A stretch of DNA of 64,000 nucleotides, taken from AWTP1-13 sp963820375. GTDB taxonomy: Bacteria; Pseudomonadota; Alphaproteobacteria; Rhizobiales; Hyphomicrobiaceae. Below the pieces are notes generated by a model that did no database searches, was not told where the DNA came from, and worked only from the letters and a program-made list of their open reading frames with translations. How positions within the stretch are numbered: the first letter of the stretch is position 1; every line of letters starts with the position of its first letter. The stretch spans positions 62,001 through 126,000 of the forward strand of contig CAWFZX010000017.1 of NCBI GenBank assembly GCA_963820375.1, given 5' to 3'. This document shows, piece after piece, positions 36,033 to 46,073 of this stretch. A program made the position numbers and the translations under genes.

Positions 36033-37352
36033 CTAGTTGGTGCCGAGGCCGGCGCGCCGGACCTTCTCGACGTGTGCCTCCAGCACTTTGGCAATGTCCT
36101 CGCGCTTGCCAGACACCGCCTCGATCACGGCATCCGAGTAGGCTTTGTGCACCGCCGGCCACTCGGCAAAGTAATAGGCAGAGTGTGTGATCGGCTTTTG
36201 ATCGAAGACGGCGTGCTTCAAGGCAGCGAAGTCCTTGTCTTCAGCGGCGAGCTTCGGCCACAATTGGATGTTCGGGGGCGGACCGCCCGTCTTCTTCCAC
36301 ATCTCGACCTGGCCGGTTTCGTCGCGCATCATCGCCGACAGCATGTCTTTGACCAGTTTCTTTCTTTCGACCGGCACGCCGATCGGGATGGCCCAGCCCC
36401 AGATCTCATTCCATGAGGTTGGCACCTTGGCGCGCGGACCAACCGGAAATGGGGCCATGCTGACCTTGCCGACGATCTTGGAGCGCTTCGGATCGCTGAA
36501 CTCACCAAAGTGCGTGGAATCGACCAGCGTGAAGGCGGCATCGCCGGCCATAAAAATGGCGTTGGCTTCGTTGCGGCCGTAGGCCGTCATGCCCGGTGGA
36601 CTTATCTTGTGCGTGTTGATCGCATCCCACCAATACTCGACGATCTCACGGTGGCAGGGCTCCGTGATGGCCGGCTCGAACTTGGCGGCTTTCAGCTTTT
36701 CATTGTCGCGTTCCAGCAACGGTTTGAGGATGTCGCATTGATTGGCCCACATGGTCCACCAGAAGCTGAACCAGGTGTTGTTCATGGTCATGCCGCCGAC
36801 GTAACCCCACTTGACCTTGCCTTCCTTCTGCAAGCGCTGGCTGACCTTGACGAGTTCATCGAAGGTTTTTGGCACTTCCTCCGCCTTCACCAGATCGCTG
36901 CGATAGAAAAACGTGCCGACCGTGTGGGCCATCGGCACCACGGTCATTTTCTTGTCGTCATTCCAGAAAGCCAGCAGCGGCCACTGATCGACGGTGTCCA
37001 TGCCCTTGATGTCGTCGGTCGGCTCGACCCACTTTTTCCAGAGCTGACCCCAGTCGTCGTTGTGCCAGATCAGATCGAACTGGTCGGCCCCAGACGTCAG
37101 CGTAGCGGTGACTTTCTCCATGAAGACGCTGTAGGCCATGGGCACACGCGTCAGCTTGATGTTGTTGGCCTTGGCCCACTTCTCCATCATGTCGAGGGAG
37201 GCATCCTGAATCGGGTTTTTCATGTACCCGACCTTGATTTCGCGCTCCTGGGTGAAGCCGGGGCTGGTGGCCAGCAGGGCGCCGGCCGCAAGCGTCATGG
37301 CAGCAGCCCCCTTCAGCAACCTGCGGCCCCGCATACGCAATTGACCCTGCAT
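36033..37352 (-). CDS. carbohydrate ABC transporter substrate-binding protein
   Basis: A periplasmic family 1 binding protein of about 439 residues. The basic N-terminus and hydrophobic core (RGRRLLKGAAAMTLAAGALL) with ATSPGFTQ form the signal peptide. Typical features are IKVGYMKNP, DLIWHNDDWGQLWKKWVEP, FMAGDAAFTLVDS and WGWAIPIGVPVERKK. The start is set at ATG 37352 because AGGAGG lies about ten bases before it; ATG 37361 is too close to that site. It heads the minus-strand operon and is divergent from the hydroxyacid dehydrogenase. The ligand is not deducible. Confidence 0.92.
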   Translation of the reverse strand: MQGQLRMRGRRLLKGAAAMTLAAGALLATSPGFTQEREIKVGYMKNPIQDASLDMMEKWAKANNIKLTRVPMAYSVFMEKVTATLTSGADQFDLIWHNDDWGQLWKKWVEPTDDIKGMDTVDQWPLLAFWNDDKKMTVVPMAHTVGTFFYRSDLVKAEEVPKTFDELVKVSQRLQKEGKVKWGYVGGMTMNNTWFSFWWTMWANQCDILKPLLERDNEKLKAAKFEPAITEPCHREIVEYWWDAINTHKISPPGMTAYGRNEANAIFMAGDAAFTLVDSTHFGEFSDPKRSKIVGKVSMAPFPVGPRAKVPTSWNEIWGWAIPIGVPVERKKLVKDMLSAMMRDETGQVEMWKKTGGPPPNIQLWPKLAAEDKDFAALKHAVFDQKPITHSAYYFAEWPAVHKAYSDAVIEAVSGKREDIAKVLEAHVEKVRRAGLGTN

Positions 37353-37586
37353 GGTCGGCATTCCTCCTCCTTGCGCCCAGCGCGCCACGCCGAACGCACG
37401 TGCTGCGCGGGCTTTCCACCGGGCGATGTTAGCCTCTTCCCTGCCGGCCATCCAGCCGGTTCGGAGAGCAAGCGTAGAATTGCGCTCCGGCCGGCTTCTG
37501 CGGCTATGATCAGGCGACGCACGGCTTGCGATTGCGCCGCATCCTGCCGCAGACCAACAAGGGGCCGTTCAAAAGAGGTTGCCGCC

Positions 37587-38489
37587 ATGCCCAGGACGCT
37601 TTTCATCGACTCCACGCCAGATATCGATCGGCTTTGGCAACGCGTGCATGAACCGCAGGACGTCCCGGTCACGGTTCATATGGGCCCGGTGGCCGAGGCA
37701 GACATTCCCGCGCTGCTGGCGGACTACGACACCTGCATCGTCGATGCGACCTACTTTAACGAGCTCACTCTGCAGCGCTGCAGTGGGCTCAAGCACTTGG
37801 TGTTTCTCGGCACCGGTGCAGGCAGCTTCATCGATCTCGCCGCCGCCCAAGCGGCCGGCATCAAAGTCTCCACGATCAAAGGCTACGGCGATACCGCCGT
37901 GGCCGAGCACGCCATGGGGCTCGTGTTCGCGGCGGCACGCAACATCGCGACCATGCACAAGATCATGCGCGAGGGCGGCTGGCAGGTCATGCAGGGCATC
38001 GAGCTCAAGGGCAAGACCCTGGGGCTCGTCGGCCTCGGCGGCATTGGCCGCGAAATGGCGCGCATCGGCAAGGGCATTGGCCTTGAGGTAATCGCCTACA
38101 ACCGCTCTGCCGTTACGGATGCACCGGTGCCGATGCTGGCGCTTGAGGCACTGCTCGGGCGCTCAGATGTGGTCAGCCTGCACTTGGCGCTCAATGACGG
38201 CACCCGCGGCTTCCTCGACCGCACACGCCTGCGGCTTTTGAAGCCCGGCGCCATCGTGGTGAATACGGCACGCGCCGGTATCGTGGACGAGACGGCGCTG
38301 ATCGAGCTCTTACGCAGTGGCCAGATCGGCCACTACGCCACGGATGTCTACTCCGAGGAACCACCCAAGCCCAACGACCCGCTGCGCGGGCTCGAGCGGG
38401 TAACGCTGAGCGCCCACGCAGCCTACAACACGCCCGAAGCCGCCATGACCATGTACCGGCGCGCCATCGATCTGGCCGCCACCGGCTGA
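37587..38489 (+). CDS. D-2-hydroxyacid dehydrogenase family protein
   Basis: A 300-residue NAD(P)-dependent dehydrogenase of the D-isomer-specific family: cofactor motif GLVGLGGIGREMARIG (146-161), catalytic Arg229 in NTARAGIVDE, acid at Glu257/258 in DVYSEEPP and His277 in LSAHAAYNT. Reduction of 2-keto acids, or the reverse, is expected. AGAGG precedes the ATG. It is divergent from the sugar ABC operon with about 230 bases between starts, so shared control is plausible. At 300 residues it is slightly short for the family but keeps all catalytic residues. Confidence 0.93.
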   Translation: MPRTLFIDSTPDIDRLWQRVHEPQDVPVTVHMGPVAEADIPALLADYDTCIVDATYFNELTLQRCSGLKHLVFLGTGAGSFIDLAAAQAAGIKVSTIKGYGDTAVAEHAMGLVFAAARNIATMHKIMREGGWQVMQGIELKGKTLGLVGLGGIGREMARIGKGIGLEVIAYNRSAVTDAPVPMLALEALLGRSDVVSLHLALNDGTRGFLDRTRLRLLKPGAIVVNTARAGIVDETALIELLRSGQIGHYATDVYSEEPPKPNDPLRGLERVTLSAHAAYNTPEAAMTMYRRAIDLAATG

Positions 38490-38554
38490 TCGGGAAGGCC
38501 CGCGCGCCAGCCCCTCAGCAGAGGCCTCAGGAGAGCCTCACGAGCCTGTGATAC

Positions 38555-38585
38555 TGCGATGCACAATTAATATTGCATTGCAGCA
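38555..38585 (+). promoter_or_regulatory. two PhaR-like operator sites upstream of the phasin gene
   Basis: TGCGATGCACAA (38555-38566) and TGCATTGCAGCA (38574-38585) lie 19 bases apart in a locally AT-rich patch, 52-82 bases before the phasin ATG. As I recall, PhaR of rhizobia and Paracoccus binds TGC/GCA-type sites with consensus TGCRNYGCASMA; both copies fit all twelve positions. PhaR represses phasin genes when polyhydroxybutyrate is absent. Confidence 0.6.
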
Positions 38586-38636
38586 TTAGATCGCCTATGT
38601 CTCGGGCAACAGAGACCCCCAGCACGGAAAGCCGCG

Positions 38637-39093
38637 ATGAACCAGCCCGTCGGAAAGCAGGCCATTGATCAGGCCGAAAAACTCTTCAGGGAGACCTTTA
38701 GCCCCGGCCATGTCTTGGCCCTGACGGAAAAACCGTCACGACGTCCAAGGAATTCTATGAGAAAGCCGCCGCGGCTGCCCACGACGGGGCCAAGGCGCTC
38801 ACGGAAATTGCCGATGCCGCGTGGGGCAGCACAAAACTGCTGAACGAAAAATTGGCGCAGAACCTGACGGCCAACGTCGAGGCGGCCTTCGCCGCCGCCC
38901 AGCAGATTGCCGCCGCCAAGTCGCTGCCGGAGATCGGCAAAATCCAGACCGAGTTCGTGCAGAAGCTTTCGGTACAGACCACCGAACAGACCAAGGAAAT
39001 GGTCGACCTGTCGACGCGAGCCACCCAGCACCTCTTCGAGAAGGCCCAGGCGGTGGCCAGCAAATCCAGAAATCCATGAAGCCGCTGTTGTAG
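38637..39093 (+). pseudogene. phasin (polyhydroxyalkanoate granule-associated protein), two one-base deletions
   Basis: The gene begins MNQPVGKQAIDQAEKLFRET. It then shifts frame at an A-run near 38729, where restoring one A gives TVTTSKEFYEKAAAAAHDGA. It continues KLLNEKLAQNLTANVEAAFA, LPEIGKIQTEFVQKLSVQTT and STRATQHLFEKAQAVAS, and ends in a second shift near 39061 that, if restored, gives EIQKSMKPLL. About 150 residues of amphipathic helix are typical of the Phasin_2 family, which coats PHB granules. Without correction only a fragment from an internal TTG could be made. Operator-like sites upstream support a functional origin. Confidence 0.8.
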
Positions 39094-39230
39094 GCGCCCA
39101 CATTTGGCTTCCCACGCGAGCGAAGCCTCGGTTGCAAGATACCGGGGCAATCGCTATTGCTGCCCGCGCTCGCCGGCGCCGGCCTCCCTCCGTGCTAACC
39201 TGGCCGCGACGCGGCAGGTAGGAGAGAGCG

Positions 39231-39851
39231 ATGCTGAAAGTGTGGGGAAGGGTCAACTCCATCAACGTGCAAAAGGTGCTCTGGGCACTCGATGAGCTCA
39301 AGGTCGCCTATGAGCGGGTCGACGCCGGCATGGCATTCGGCGTGGTGGAAGAGGCGTTCTACCGGCAGATGAACCCCAATGCCCGCGTGCCTACCATCGA
39401 CGATGACGGCTTCGTGTTGTGGGAATCGAATGCGATCGTGCGCTACCTGGCGGCCAAACATGGGGTCGGCACGCTGTGGCCGACCGATCTCAAGCAGCGC
39501 GCCGATGCCGATCGCTGGATGGATTGGATAGCCAACCACGTGAGCCCCGTGCTCAACCCGGTGTTCTGGGGGCTGGTGCGAACGCCTGCCGACAAGCGCA
39601 ACCTGGCGCAGATCGACGCCGACGCGGAAAAGATCGGGCAGCAATTCCAGGTGCTCGAGCGATCTCTGGAGGGGCGGGACTATGTGGCGGGCCAGAGCCT
39701 CAGCATGGGCGACATTGTCGTCGGCGTAACCGTCTATCGCTGGTACGGGCTCGATGTGAACCGTCCCCGCCTCGCCAACATCGAAGCCTACCATGCGCGC
39801 CTGCAGCAGCGCCCGGCCTTCAAAAAGCACGTCATGCATCCGCTGACGTAA
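39231..39851 (+). CDS. glutathione S-transferase family protein
   Basis: A 206-residue GST. The N-terminal thioredoxin fold (LKVWGRVNSINVQKVLWALD) has the usual cis-Pro region NARVPTIDDDGFVLWESNAI, where the Glu-Ser pair binds glutathione, and the C-terminal helical domain contains LSMGDIVVGVTVYRW. The catalytic position after strand one carries Ser/Asn (VNSINV), as in beta or theta-like bacterial GSTs. A GGAGAGAG sequence precedes the ATG. It converges with the RidA-like gene, eight bases between stops. Confidence 0.93.
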   Translation: MLKVWGRVNSINVQKVLWALDELKVAYERVDAGMAFGVVEEAFYRQMNPNARVPTIDDDGFVLWESNAIVRYLAAKHGVGTLWPTDLKQRADADRWMDWIANHVSPVLNPVFWGLVRTPADKRNLAQIDADAEKIGQQFQVLERSLEGRDYVAGQSLSMGDIVVGVTVYRWYGLDVNRPRLANIEAYHARLQQRPAFKKHVMHPLT

Positions 39852-39858
39852 GGCTGGC

Positions 39859-40278
39859 TCAGCGCTCGCCGGCACCAAGGTGAGCAACCGCTTCGATCTC
39901 CACCTTGACGGCCGGCTCCGCCAAGGCTGCGACCTGCACCAGCGTACTGACGGGAAAATCCCCGCTGAAGACCTCGCGGCGCGCGCGCCACACCTTTTCG
40001 CGCTGGCTAATGTCGGTAACAAAAATCACCACCTTGACCACATCGGCCATGCTGCCGCCGGCAGCCTCGAGCAAATGGCGGATCTTGGCGAAAATCTCCC
40101 TTGCCTGCTCATACTCATCGCCGGCGAGGATCTTGCCATCCTTGCCGCGCGCGATCAGACCTGCCACGTAGGCGACACCGTCGACGACCAGGCAATTCGA
40201 CCAGGTGCCCGGCGCAGGCTCCGGCACCTCGGGGCTGCGCACCCGACCGATGCGCAAGGATGTTTGCGAGGCCGCCAT
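39859..40278 (-). CDS. RidA/YjgF family protein lacking the deaminase Arg
   Basis: A 139-residue trimeric Rid-fold protein (TWSNCLVVDGVAYVAGLIAR, ILAGDEYEQAREIFAKIRHL, LEAAGGSMADVVKVVIFVTD, VKVEIEAVAHL). Imine deaminases of the RidA type use an Arg in the strand before EIEA (for example VARLP); here that segment reads VAALAEP. The substrate carboxylate-binding Arg is therefore missing and another role is likely, as in other Rid subfamilies. GAGGAG about seven bases before the ATG fixes the start at 40278. It is divergent from the peptide transporter genes. Confidence 0.88.
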   Translation of the reverse strand: MAASQTSLRIGRVRSPEVPEPAPGTWSNCLVVDGVAYVAGLIARGKDGKILAGDEYEQAREIFAKIRHLLEAAGGSMADVVKVVIFVTDISQREKVWRARREVFSGDFPVSTLVQVAALAEPAVKVEIEAVAHLGAGER

Positions 40279-40578
40279 GTTGCTTCTCCTCGATCGAACG
40301 GGGCTGCTCCGATGACAACAAATGGTGGCAAAGATGCTAGCCCGGCGACGACGGCAAATGAAGGGCCAACGGGGCTGGCCAGCACGTCCCTGCGTCCCGC
40401 GCCTGCTGCCCGATCGTCGGTTGCCCCCGAGCCGGAGCGGCCACCCTGCCAAAGGGCGACATCCCCTTGCCGAGGTCGCGCACGCGTGCGTTAATCGCCT
40501 CGGGGGGTCGGTTGAGCCGGCCGCGCTACAACCATGATGCGGGGCCTTTTGCCTTGGCCGTGCGCAAGGAGAACGCTG
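40279..40578. other. divergent promoter region
   Basis: Three hundred bases between the start codons of the RidA-like gene and the peptide-binding protein. No reading frame with a credible product is present. Promoters for both directions should lie here; I could not pick a clear -35/-10 pair in this G+C-rich sequence. Confidence 0.4.
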
Positions 40579-42195
40579 ATGACACGCCGCGCCACCACTT
40601 CGCGCCGCAAGTTCCTGCAAGCCGGTCTCGCGGCAACCGCCGCGGTCGCGGCACCTGGCCGGCTCACCGCCCAGTCCGCGCCGCCGGCCGCCAAAACCAT
40701 ACGCGCGGTCATGCACGGCGATCTGACGGTGCTCGACCCAATTTGGACCACGGCCAACATGAGCGCCTACCATGGCGCGATGCTTTACGACACGCTGTTT
40801 GGCATTGATGCCAATCTCGAAACCAAGCCGCAGATGGTGTCGAAATGGGGGGCATCGGACGACAAGAAGACCTGGACGTTCGAGTTGCGCGACGGTCTAA
40901 GATTCAGCGACGGCTCAGCCGTCGGTTGCGACGACGTCATCGCTTCGCTGCGCCGCTGGGCGGCGCGCGACGGCGCTGGCCAGCACATGATGCAGCGTGT
41001 CAGCGACATCGCCAAGAAGGACGACAAGACCTTCCAGTTCATTCTGAAGGAGCCCTACGGCTATCTGGTCGACGCGCTCGGCAAAACCTCGACGCCGCTC
41101 TGCTACATCATGCGCAAGAAGGAGGCCGAAACCAACCCAATGGAAAAGATCACTGCCTACGTCGGCTCCGGTCCGTTCATTTTCAACGAGACCGAGACCA
41201 GGCAGGGAGCGCGCTACGTCTATGACCGTAACCCCAATTACCTGCCGCGTTCGGAACCGGCTTCCGGCCTCGCCGGCGGCAAAATAGCCAAAGTCGAGCG
41301 TGTCATCTTTGAGAACATGGCCGACAGCCAGACCGCGCTGGCGGCGCTGCAGGCTGGTGAGATCGATTTTTATGAGACCCCACCGATCGACCTGATCGAC
41401 CAACTGGAAAGTGACAAGAACCTCACCCTCGAGGTCTTGAACAAGACCGGCAACATCGGCTGGCTGCGCATGAACTTCCTACATCCGCCGTTTAACAACG
41501 TGGATGCGCGCCGCGCCATGCTCTACCTCCTGAACCAGGAGGATTATATGAAGGCTACCTTCGGCAATGCAAAGTACTACAACAAGTGCGCGTCGAACTT
41601 CGGCTGCGGCGTGCCGATGGAGAACGATGCCAACACCAGTTGGTTCAAGGAGGCACCCAATCCCGCGAAGGCCAAAGAGTACTTGCAAAAGTCGGGTTAC
41701 AAGGGCGAGCCGATCCTATTAATGCAAGCGACCAACATCGATTTCATGCGCAATGCCGCCGACCTCGTCGCCGGCGCACTGCGCTCGATCGGCGCCAACG
41801 TGCAGGTGGCCTCGTCCGACTGGGGTGGCGTCGTCAACCGGCGCGCCGTCAAGGCGCCGCCCGAGCAGGGCGGTTGGAACCTGTTCATCACTTGGGCCGA
41901 TGGCAACGCCGTTAGCAATCCAATTGCGCTCGCCGGCCACGCGGCAACGGGAGAAAAAGCCTGGTTCGGCTGGCCGTCGGATGCCAAGAACGAAGACCTG
42001 CGCGACAAGTGGGCGGCAGCCGGCAGCTTGCAGGAAAAGCAGCAGATCGCTCGCGAGCTGCAGGAGAACGCCTGGAATTTCGTGCCGCACGTCTGGCTGG
42101 GGCAATGGCTGCAGCCCACCGCGCGCCGCAAGAACCTGACGGGCATGCTGGCGGTACCCGGCGTGGTGCCGTTCTGGCATGTTGAGAAGTCGTGA
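40579..42195 (+). CDS. dipeptide/oligopeptide ABC transporter substrate-binding protein (family 5)
   Basis: Periplasmic binding protein of 538 residues with a Tat-like signal peptide (TSRRKFLQAGLAATAAVAAP). Family 5 features include TVLDPIWTTANMSAYHGAML, DKKTWTFELRDGLRFSDG, AYVGSGPFIFNETETRQG and WLRMNFLHPPFNNVDARRAM. AAGGAGA precedes the ATG at 40579. It is the first gene of a complete five-gene Dpp/Opp-type operon. Ligands in this family range from peptides to nickel, heme and opines, so the substrate is open. Confidence 0.93.
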   Translation: MTRRATTSRRKFLQAGLAATAAVAAPGRLTAQSAPPAAKTIRAVMHGDLTVLDPIWTTANMSAYHGAMLYDTLFGIDANLETKPQMVSKWGASDDKKTWTFELRDGLRFSDGSAVGCDDVIASLRRWAARDGAGQHMMQRVSDIAKKDDKTFQFILKEPYGYLVDALGKTSTPLCYIMRKKEAETNPMEKITAYVGSGPFIFNETETRQGARYVYDRNPNYLPRSEPASGLAGGKIAKVERVIFENMADSQTALAALQAGEIDFYETPPIDLIDQLESDKNLTLEVLNKTGNIGWLRMNFLHPPFNNVDARRAMLYLLNQEDYMKATFGNAKYYNKCASNFGCGVPMENDANTSWFKEAPNPAKAKEYLQKSGYKGEPILLMQATNIDFMRNAADLVAGALRSIGANVQVASSDWGGVVNRRAVKAPPEQGGWNLFITWADGNAVSNPIALAGHAATGEKAWFGWPSDAKNEDLRDKWAAAGSLQEKQQIARELQENAWNFVPHVWLGQWLQPTARRKNLTGMLAVPGVVPFWHVEKS

Positions 42196-42287
42196 AGCCC
42201 ACCGATCAGCACGCGATGAGGAGCGCGCGCGGAGGGCAAAGCAACTGCTAGCCGGCGATAGGAGCGAGGAAGGCGTAACCGACCGAC

Positions 42288-43229
42288 ATGCTGGCCTTCA
42301 TCATTCGTCGCCTGCTTTCGACCCTACTGGTCATGGCGCTGGTCGGCGTGTTCATATTCCTGCTTCTGCATCTGTCGCCCGGCGATCCGGCCGCGATCAT
42401 CGCCGGTGACAATGCCACGCCGGCGCAGATCGAGGCGATCAAGACCAGCCTGGGGCTTAACGATCCGCTGCACGTGCAGTTTGGCCGCTGGGCCATACGC
42501 GTGCTCAATGGGGATCTCGGCATCTCCATCTTTTCCAATGTGCCGGTGGCAACCTTGATTGGCCAGCGTGTCTGGCCGACGCTCTCTCTCGCTTTCACCA
42601 CCATCGTGCTTGCCGTCATACTTGCAGTCGCGGCCGGCGTGCTGGCAGCGTGGAAGGCGGGAAGCCTGATCGATCGGCTGGTCATGATCCTGTCCGTCGT
42701 CGGTTTCTCCGTGCCTGTGTTTGTGGTCGGCTATCTTCTCATCTACCTGTTCGCCATCACGCTGCGTTGGCTTCCGGTGCAAGGCTACACACCGCTGGCG
42801 GAGGGTTTCTGGCCGTGGGCGCGGCACCTGATCCTGCCCTCCATCGCTCTTGGGCTTGCCTACGTCGCCTTGATTGCTCGCATCACACGCACCGCCATGC
42901 TCGACGTGCTGGCGGAGGACTACATGCGCACCGCGCGCGCCAAGGGCGTGGCCACCGGGCCAATGCTGTTCAAGCACGCCCTCAAGAGCGCCGGCGTGCC
43001 GATCGTCACCGTCATCGGCATCGGCATCGCGCTGTTGATCGGCGGGGTGGTGATCACCGAGACGGTCTTCAATCTGCCGGGCATCGGCCGACTGGTGGTA
43101 GATGCTATTTCCAAGCGTGATTACCCAATCATCCAGGGCGTGATCCTGCTGTTTTCCGGGGTTTATGTGATCATCAATCTACTGGTCGATCTGTCCTATA
43201 CCCTGCTTGATCCGCGCATCCGGTATTGA
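42288..43229 (+). CDS. dppB: peptide ABC transporter permease (DppB type)
   Basis: A 313-residue permease starting MLAFIIRRLLSTLLVMALVG, with the DppB-type periplasmic segment LHLSPGDPAAIIAGDNATPA. The EAA loop is MLDVLAEDYMRTARAKGVAT, and six helices are expected. The C-terminal FNLPGIGRLVVDAISKRDYP is conserved in the family. It starts about 90 bases after the binding protein and its stop is one base from the next permease start. Confidence 0.93.
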   Translation: MLAFIIRRLLSTLLVMALVGVFIFLLLHLSPGDPAAIIAGDNATPAQIEAIKTSLGLNDPLHVQFGRWAIRVLNGDLGISIFSNVPVATLIGQRVWPTLSLAFTTIVLAVILAVAAGVLAAWKAGSLIDRLVMILSVVGFSVPVFVVGYLLIYLFAITLRWLPVQGYTPLAEGFWPWARHLILPSIALGLAYVALIARITRTAMLDVLAEDYMRTARAKGVATGPMLFKHALKSAGVPIVTVIGIGIALLIGGVVITETVFNLPGIGRLVVDAISKRDYPIIQGVILLFSGVYVIINLLVDLSYTLLDPRIRY

Positions 43230-43230
43230 C

Positions 43231-44100
43231 ATGACGGTGGCTGCCGCAGACATCGTCGCCCTGCCCAAGCGGAGTGGCATCTGGCATTTCCTGCGCCGCA
43301 ATCCGACGCTCGTGGGCGGCCTGATGGTCCTGGCTCTGGTGGCGTTGGCGGCGCTGGCTGCACCCTTGATCGCCGGCGATCCAATTGCTGCGAAACCGGT
43401 GAACCGGCTGAAAGCGCCGTCGCAACTCAACTGGCTCGGCACCGATCAGCTGGGTCGCGACGTGTGGGCGCGCACCGTGTACGGCGCACGCATCTCGCTT
43501 GTGGTGGGCCTGGCGGTTGCCACCATTGCCATGGTCATCGGCCTTTTGATCGGCCTGCTCGCGGGCTTTAACAGGACGGTCGAAACGGTGGCAATGCGCC
43601 TGATGGACGGGCTGATGGCGATCCCTGCGATCCTGCTCGCCATCGCCTTCGTTTCTCTCTCCAAGGCCAGCGTCAGCATCGTGGTTGCCGCCATTGTGTT
43701 GCCGGAGATCCCAAGGGTGGTGCGGCTGGTGCGCGCGGTGGTGCTTTCCGTGCGTGAGCAGCCGTTCGTCGAAGCCGCGGTGGCAAGCGGCACTCGGCTG
43801 CCAAAAATCCTGCGCCGCCATATTCTACCGGCCACCATGCCGCCGCTGATCGTGCAGGCGACCTACGTCGCTGCCTCTGCCATTCTGATCGAAGCCGCCC
43901 TCTCCTTCCTGGGTGCGGGCACGCCGCCGGAAATTCCAACTTGGGGCAACATGATTGCCTCCAGTCGCGTCTATCTGGGATTGGCGCCGTGGACGATCTT
44001 CGGTCCTGGCCTGGCGCTGGCCCTTGTCGTCCTGGCCGTGAACCTTGTCGGTGATGGGCTGCGCGACCGCCTCGATCCGCGCATCGCCCGGCGAATGTGA
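43231..44100 (+). CDS. dppC: peptide ABC transporter permease (DppC type)
   Basis: A 289-residue permease with the DppC N-terminal domain (RRNPTLVGGLMVLALVALAA), then LGTDQLGRDVWARTVYGARI, a diagnostic DppC motif. The EAA loop reads FVEAAVASGTRLPKILRRHI. It begins one base after the dppB stop, indicating coupling. It forms the channel with DppB. Confidence 0.93.
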   Translation: MTVAAADIVALPKRSGIWHFLRRNPTLVGGLMVLALVALAALAAPLIAGDPIAAKPVNRLKAPSQLNWLGTDQLGRDVWARTVYGARISLVVGLAVATIAMVIGLLIGLLAGFNRTVETVAMRLMDGLMAIPAILLAIAFVSLSKASVSIVVAAIVLPEIPRVVRLVRAVVLSVREQPFVEAAVASGTRLPKILRRHILPATMPPLIVQATYVAASAILIEAALSFLGAGTPPEIPTWGNMIASSRVYLGLAPWTIFGPGLALALVVLAVNLVGDGLRDRLDPRIARRM

Positions 44101-44109
44101 GCGCCCTGG

Positions 44110-45101
<992 letters not shown>

Positions 45102-45105
<4 letters not shown>

Positions 45106-46073
45106 GCGGCCCGCCGATCCTGGAGGTCAGCAACCTCAAGAAACACTTCCCCGTGCGCCGCGGCCTGTTGCAACGCGCAGTCGCCGAAATCAAGGCCGTG
45201 GATGGCGTCTCTTTCGCGCTCGCGGCTGGCGAGACGCTCTGCCTTGTGGGCGAGTCGGGATGCGGAAAATCCACGGTCGGGCGGCTGATCCTGCGCCTGA
45301 TCGATGCCACCTCCGGCGACATCATCTTCAAGGGGGAGAACATCACGGCGCTGTCGCGCGAGGCGATGCGCAACAAGCGCCAGGCCCTGCAAATCGTTTT
45401 TCAGGACCCCTATGCCTCGCTCAACCCCCGCCTCACTGCAGGCACCATTGTGGGGGAGCCGCTCGAGAACTTCGATCGACTGGGACGGAGCGAACGCGAG
45501 GGCCGCGTCAAGGAGCTGTTGGCGCGCGTGGGACTAGGCGCCGACGCCCTCCACAAGTACCCCTTCGAATTCTCCGGTGGTCAGCGCCAGCGCCTCGGCA
45601 TCGCCCGCGCACTTGCCCTTTCACCGTCGGTAATCGTCGCCGACGAGCCGGTTTCGGCGCTCGATGTTTCCGTGCAGGCACAAGTGCTGAACCTGATGAT
45701 GGACTTGCAGGCGGAGCTTGGTCTTGCCTATCTGTTCATCAGTCATGACTTGGGTGTCGTCGAGCACATGGCCGACCGCGTCGCCGTCATGTACCTCGGC
45801 CGCATCGTTGAAATCGCGGCCAAGGAGGAGCTGTTCGCAAGTCCGCGACATCCCTACACGCGTGCGCTTATTTCTGCAGCGCCGTTGCCCGATCCTACCG
45901 CCAAGCGCGAGCGCATCGTCCTTGAAGGCGACGTGCCATCGCCAATGACGCCACCGACCGGCTGCCATTTCCATACCCGCTGCCCCTTTGCAGTGGCGCG
46001 CTGCCGCATGGAATATCCCCCGCTGCGAAAATATGGCCCAATGCATCAGTTCGCCTGCCATCTGGATCTGTAG
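45102..46073 (+). CDS. dppF: peptide ABC transporter ATP-binding protein (DppF type)
   Basis: The second ATPase, 323 residues. Walker A GESGCGKS, Q-loop IVFQDPYASLNPRLTAG, signature FSGGQRQRLGIARALAL, Walker B VIVADEPVSALDVSVQ and the C-terminal domain with GCHFHTRCPFAVARC are all intact. It overlaps dppD by four bases and ends the operon. With DppD it powers uptake through DppBC. Confidence 0.94.
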
